This document shows, piece after piece, positions 59,893 through 64,000 of a stretch of DNA of 64,000 bases. The notes under the pieces were generated by a model that was not told the origin of the DNA, made no database searches, and was given only the letters and a program-made list of their open reading frames with translations. Source of the DNA: Bifidobacterium sp. ESL0690 (GTDB lineage Bacteria > Actinomycetota > Actinomycetes > Actinomycetales > Bifidobacteriaceae); NCBI RefSeq assembly GCF_029392315.1, contig NZ_CP113939.1, positions 62,001 through 126,000 on the forward strand, read 5' to 3'. A program made the translations under genes and the position numbers. Each line of letters begins with the position of its first letter. The first letter of the stretch is position 1.

Positions 59893-62823
59893 ATGTTGCA
59901 GATCAACATGGCTGATGTCGTCAACGTCATCAAGTCGCTGGTGCCCTACCTGGTAGTCATCGGTGTCTTGCTGATTCTGGCCATTATCATCAGCGTCGCC
60001 GTCAACAAGAAGACGGTGCAAAATACCGGAACCCGCAAGCTCGTGCACAGCGAGACGTGGCTGGTGGTGCTGGTAGCCATCGTCGCGGCGGTTTCCATGA
60101 TGCTCACCGGCCCGATGTCCACGTTGCTCAACAACGTGACTTCCAAGAAATACGTGCTTTCGCAGGACACCATCAGCCGGGCCAACAAGCTCGCCGAAGA
60201 GGTGCAGAGCGAAGGTATCACCATGCTGCAGAACAATGACTCCAACCTGCCGTTGAGCAGCAAGAAGGTCAACGTCTTCGGCTGGGCCTCCACCAACCCG
60301 ATCTATTCGGGCTCCGGCTCAGGCGCCATGAACACGCAGTACAAGACCGTCTCCATCCTCGAAGGCATGAAGAACGCCGGTCTTGAGACCAACAGCAAAC
60401 TGAGCAACATGTACGTCAAGTACGCCAAGGACCGCCCGCAGCCCAAGGTGATGTTCGCTCCTGAATGGGACCTCCCCGAGACCCCGATTAAGCAGTATCC
60501 GGCTGACATGATGAGCCAAGCCAAGAGCTTCTCCGACCAGGCCGTCGTGGTCCTGGCCCGTCAGGGTGGCGAAGGTAACGACCTGCCCAGCAACATGAAG
60601 GCCAAGGGCGTCCCCTATCACAACAATTCCAAGGATTACGAGGACTTCAAGGACGGCCAGTCCTTCCTTGAGCTCGACCAGTCCGAGAAGGACATGCTCG
60701 ACGCCGTCACCAAGAACTTCCAGAACGTCACCCTCGTCTACAACGGCGGCAATGCGTTCCAGTTCAGCTTCCTGAAGGATTATCCGCAGATCAAGTCCGT
60801 GCTGTGGTGCCCGCCTGCCGGTCAGACCGGCTTCACCGCGCTTGGCAAGGTGCTTTCCGGCGCCGTCAATCCTTCGGGAAAGACCTCCGATACCTTCCTG
60901 CGCGACCTTCACAAGTCCGTGAACGTCAACAATTACGGCGATTTCCAGTACAACAACGTCGACCAGTTCATCCAGAAGGTTCCGGACTTCACCGGCAAGC
61001 TGCAGACCATCAAGCCGACGTTCGTCAACTACACCGAAGGCATCTACCTGGGCTACAAGTTCTATGAGACCGCCGCCAAGGAAGGCCTCATCAACTACAA
61101 CGACGTCGTCCAGTTCCCGTTCGGCTACGGCATGAGCTACACCAAGTTCAGCCAGAAGATGGGCAAGGTCGACCACGCTGACGGCAAGGTTTCCTTCGAC
61201 GTCACCGTCAAGAACACCGGCGACAAGGCTGGCAAGGACGTTGTCGAGTCCTACTTCGACCCGCCGTACACCAATGGTGGCATCGAGAAGGCTTCCACCA
61301 ACCTGGTGGCGCTCGGCAAGACCAAGCTCCTGAAGCCCGGCGAATCGCAGACCGTGAAGATCTCCTTCAAGGACGACGACATGGCTTCCTACGATTCCAA
61401 GACCGCCAAGTCCTACGTGCTGGAGAAGGGTGACTACAACATCTCCATCAACTCCGACGCGCATACGGCGATCGACCAGCAGACGGTCAATATCCCGTCA
61501 ACCATCACCTATAACAAGTCCAAGACCCACGCGGGCGACAAGACCGCGGCCACCAACCAGTTCGACAATGCCGCTGGCGACGTGACCTACCTCTCCCGCA
61601 AGGACCACTTCGCGAACTATCAGACGGCCACCGCCGCCCCGACCAACTTCGCGATGAGCGACAAGGCGAAGTCCGAGTTCGTCAACAACGGCAACTACAA
61701 GCCCGCCGACCACAACAAGTCCGGCGACAAGATGCCGACCACGGGTGCGAAGAACAACGTGCGCCTGGCCCAGCTGCGCGGCAAGTCCTACGACGATCCG
61801 GAATGGAACAAGCTGCTTGACGAGCTGAGCTTCAACGATATGGACAGCCTGATCGCCAACGGCGGTTACGGCACGCCTGCGGTGGACTCGATCGGCAAGA
61901 TCAAGACCACCGACGCCGACGGCCCCGCAGCCCTCAACAACAACTTTACCAAGGTCGGCTCCATCGGCTTCCCGGCTGAAGTCTCCTTCGCCTGCTCTTG
62001 GAACAAGGACCTCAACAAGGAATTCGGCAAGATGATCGGTGACATGGCGCACGACATGCATGTGGACGGCTGGTACGCCCCGGGCATGGATACGCACCGC
62101 AGCCCGTTCTCCGGCCGTAACTTCGAGTACTTCTCCGAAGACGGCGAGCTCGCCGGTGCTCTGGCCGCAAGCCAGATTCAAGGCGCACAGTCCAAGGGCG
62201 TCTATGCCTTCATGAAGCAGTTCGCGCTCAATGACCAGGAAACCAACCGCACCAACATGCTGTGCACCTGGGCCAACGAGCAGTCGATTCGTGAGATCTA
62301 CCTGAAGCCGTTCGAAATGGGCGTCAAGACCGGTGGCACCACCGCCGCGATGAGCTCCTTCAACTACATCGGACCCACCTACGCGGGCGCCAACAGCGCG
62401 TTGCTCAACTCCGTCCTTCGTGACGAGTGGGGCTTCCACGGCTTCGTGGTGACCGATTACTTCGGTGTCTACGGCTATCAGAACGCTGACCAGATCATCC
62501 GCAATGGCGGCGACACCATGCTCGCCACCACCAAGGTGACCAACCACATCACCGACAAGTCCGCGACCTCCGTGATCGCGATGCGTCAGGCTTCGAAGAA
62601 CATCCTCTACTCTGTGGCCAACAGCTGGGAGTATCAGAATGGCGAGCCGAAGACCGCCACCCCGGTCTGGAAGACGGCTATGTACGTCGTCTGGGCCATT
62701 GTCGCGGTGCTTTTCGTCGGTCTTGAAATCGTTGCGATTCGTCGTTACCTCCGTCGGCGCAACGAGGCCAAGGTCTCCGTAACCAGTGATTCGGCTGATG
62801 CCGCGAACTCTGACGAAAAGTGA
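59893..62823 (+). CDS. Membrane-anchored GH3 beta-glucosidase-type enzyme with permuted domain order
   Basis: 976 residues. Two N-terminal membrane helices (LVVIGVLLILAIIISVAV and WLVVLVAIVAAVSMMLTGPM) are followed by the GH3 C-terminal domain (SEGITMLQNNDSNLPLSS), then the fibronectin-III-like domain (VKNTGDKAGKDVVESYF), and only then the GH3 barrel (TTDADGPAALN, GFVVTDYFG with nucleophile Asp about 855). A last helix (VVWAIVAVLFVGLEIVAI) ends the protein. Standard GH3 enzymes have the barrel first. It would act at the cell surface or, if topology is inverted, inside; the N-out/C-out arrangement cannot be settled here. AGAGAGGA precedes the ATG. Confidence 0.93.
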   Translation: MLQINMADVVNVIKSLVPYLVVIGVLLILAIIISVAVNKKTVQNTGTRKLVHSETWLVVLVAIVAAVSMMLTGPMSTLLNNVTSKKYVLSQDTISRANKLAEEVQSEGITMLQNNDSNLPLSSKKVNVFGWASTNPIYSGSGSGAMNTQYKTVSILEGMKNAGLETNSKLSNMYVKYAKDRPQPKVMFAPEWDLPETPIKQYPADMMSQAKSFSDQAVVVLARQGGEGNDLPSNMKAKGVPYHNNSKDYEDFKDGQSFLELDQSEKDMLDAVTKNFQNVTLVYNGGNAFQFSFLKDYPQIKSVLWCPPAGQTGFTALGKVLSGAVNPSGKTSDTFLRDLHKSVNVNNYGDFQYNNVDQFIQKVPDFTGKLQTIKPTFVNYTEGIYLGYKFYETAAKEGLINYNDVVQFPFGYGMSYTKFSQKMGKVDHADGKVSFDVTVKNTGDKAGKDVVESYFDPPYTNGGIEKASTNLVALGKTKLLKPGESQTVKISFKDDDMASYDSKTAKSYVLEKGDYNISINSDAHTAIDQQTVNIPSTITYNKSKTHAGDKTAATNQFDNAAGDVTYLSRKDHFANYQTATAAPTNFAMSDKAKSEFVNNGNYKPADHNKSGDKMPTTGAKNNVRLAQLRGKSYDDPEWNKLLDELSFNDMDSLIANGGYGTPAVDSIGKIKTTDADGPAALNNNFTKVGSIGFPAEVSFACSWNKDLNKEFGKMIGDMAHDMHVDGWYAPGMDTHRSPFSGRNFEYFSEDGELAGALAASQIQGAQSKGVYAFMKQFALNDQETNRTNMLCTWANEQSIREIYLKPFEMGVKTGGTTAAMSSFNYIGPTYAGANSALLNSVLRDEWGFHGFVVTDYFGVYGYQNADQIIRNGGDTMLATTKVTNHITDKSATSVIAMRQASKNILYSVANSWEYQNGEPKTATPVWKTAMYVVWAIVAVLFVGLEIVAIRRYLRRRNEAKVSVTSDSADAANSDEK

Positions 62824-63241
62824 CCTCTAAGCGGTTCCGTTGATATGAAAATGTAGCACTAAATCATAACGCGGAATCGCTCGGGCGAAGCCTCGTCGTA
62901 GCAATTGCGGCGGGGCTTCACCACCCTCTTCGTTTCCTCTATATGGCGGCAGAATATAGAACGAATATATAAGGAATATAAAGCGAATATACGGGTATAT
63001 AAAGGTTTGCGCAGCGGCGTAATTATCAGTACGCCAATCGTGCGAAAGAAATGACAGCTTAGGCTTTTGGCGGTCTGGGCTATGGAAATTATTGGTTAAA
63101 TAGACTTGCTATTGGTGGATTGTATGCGAGGCGGCACAAGCTGTGCAGCGCCGCATATATGTGCCAACCAACGTTCAAGCCGGGCTTGCGTGACGAAACG
63201 ATGAGACGGCAGAAACGCCAGGATTTTATATAAGGAGGACC
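62824..63241. other. Gap between the two GH3 genes with terminator and phased repeats
   Basis: 420 bases. A hairpin (62887-62919, GAAGCC/GGCTTC ends) after the first GH3 gene probably terminates it. GAATAT then recurs at 62952, 62963, 62974 and 62985, exactly 11 bases apart, with a variant GTATAT at 62995. The remainder up to the second GH3 gene shows nothing recognised apart from the ribosome-binding site TAAGGAGG. Confidence 0.6.
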
Positions 63242-64000
63242 ATGGAACTCGAGGAACTTAGCGTTACAGAGAAAGCGGCGATGCTTTCCGGCGGCTCCGA
63301 ATGGGACTCGCGCGGCAACGAGCGGGCCGGAATTCCGAGCTTTGTGATGAGCGACGGTCCGCACGGCGTGCGCCGTCAGCTTGGAGCGGGCGATCACCTA
63401 GGTATCGGGGCTTCCAAGCCTGCTACCTGCTTCCCCACCGCCGGGACTGTGGCCAATTCGTGGGACCCGGAGCTGGCCGAGGAAATGGGCAAGGCGCTCG
63501 GGCGCGAGGCGCACGATCTCGATGTCAACGTGCTGCTCGGACCGGGCATGAACATCAAGCGCAACCCTTTGTGCGGCCGCAATTTCGAGTACTACTCCGA
63601 AGATCCGCAGGTCGCCGGGCGCATGGCCGCAGGCTTGGTCAAGGGCATCCAGAGCAATGGCGTTGCCTCCTGCCCGAAGCATTTCGCGGTCAACAGCCAG
63701 GAGCTGCGTCGTCAGGCCTCCAATTCCGTGGTCGACGAACGCACGCTGCGCGAGCTCTACCTGACCGGTTTCGAAATCATGATTCGCGAGGCGCGTCCTT
63801 GGGCCATCATGACCTCGTACAACCAGATCAACGGCACCTACGCTCACGAAAACAAGCATCTCTTGACCGAAATCCTGCGTCAGGAGTGGGGTTTCGACGG
63901 CACGGTCATCTCCGATTGGGGCGGTTCAGATTCCGCCGTCGCCGCGGTGAAGGCCGGTGGCTCGCTCGAGATGCCGTCTCCTGGCTACACTTCCGTGCGA
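63242..64000 (+). CDS. GH3 beta-glucosidase, N-terminal part (cut by window edge)
   Basis: 253 codons visible, open to the window end. AAGGAGGACC stands right before the ATG. The barrel-first order is normal: LSVTEKAAMLSGGSEWDS at the start, MSDGPHGVRR, LGPGMNIKRNPLCGRNFEYY, PKHFAVNSQE and GFDGTVISDWGG with nucleophile Asp about 225. No signal peptide, so cytoplasmic. It probably hydrolyses beta-glucosides taken up by a transporter elsewhere. It is close kin in family but not in layout to the permuted GH3 protein before it. Confidence 0.95.
   Translation, partial: MELEELSVTEKAAMLSGGSEWDSRGNERAGIPSFVMSDGPHGVRRQLGAGDHLGIGASKPATCFPTAGTVANSWDPELAEEMGKALGREAHDLDVNVLLGPGMNIKRNPLCGRNFEYYSEDPQVAGRMAAGLVKGIQSNGVASCPKHFAVNSQELRRQASNSVVDERTLRELYLTGFEIMIREARPWAIMTSYNQINGTYAHENKHLLTEILRQEWGFDGTVISDWGGSDSAVAAVKAGGSLEMPSPGYTSVR

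Noticed and set aside
60319..61464. A 381-codon antisense frame in the permuted GH3 gene
   Set aside because: Val/Leu/Gly/His-rich mirror of the coding strand; the GH3 frame has all motifs.

Overview
The window looks like chromosomal DNA of a Bifidobacterium or a very close actinomycete. Reasons: moderately GC-rich coding regions with strong Shine-Dalgarno sites; the actinobacterial order pcnA / NUDIX hydrolase / DUF6049 / MurJ / pseudokinase; the rsmA-rpf neighbourhood; a DUF3073 protein; a peroxiredoxin next to a thioredoxin-reductase fusion; and many sugar-utilisation genes with LacI control. I count 44 protein genes (two cut by the window ends) and one tRNA gene. No rRNA, CRISPR array, transposase or prophage was seen.

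Layout. 1-3.3 kb: cut CNNM-type membrane protein and a large leucine-rich-repeat surface protein. 3.3-10.1 kb: an alpha-galactoside locus (LacI regulator, binding lipoprotein, two permeases, GH36 alpha-galactosidase) with a palindromic operator inside the promoter, closed by a perfect 25-bp inverted repeat. 10.2-13.7 kb: AT-richer six-gene minus-strand operon of three short helical proteins, a membrane-anchored putative effector, a lipoprotein and a hypothetical protein, resembling the small-partner/effector modules of type VII secretion. 14-24 kb: carbonic anhydrase, AhpC, TrxR-glutaredoxin-like fusion, PEP carboxylase, ThrE-type exporter. 24.3-33 kb: a four-repeat membrane protein, trpS, DUF3073, SCP-like protein, rhomboid protease, Ddl, an aminotransferase and a RelB/YafQ-type toxin-antitoxin pair. 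33-48 kb: cell-envelope cluster (split pseudokinase, MurJ, DUF6049, NUDIX, pcnA, LytR_C protein, RsmA, Rpf-like hydrolase) and tRNA-Thr. 48.5-55 kb: two DsbA-like membrane proteins facing each other, a Ser/Thr kinase, a phosphatase-like lipoprotein. 55-64 kb: GH2, a DUF559-like protein, a domain-permuted membrane GH3 and a cut conventional GH3.

The most unusual non-coding content is repetitive. Three intergenic arrays near 53.5, 57.9 and 59.4 kb share one degenerate 51-bp unit. A separate 52-bp tandem array lies at 18.0 kb, three related palindromic elements flank the four-repeat protein gene, and two 97-bp palindromic repeats precede pcnA. Gene functions come from motif and family recognition by eye; no database search was possible. 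Starts were chosen from Shine-Dalgarno spacing and family length.
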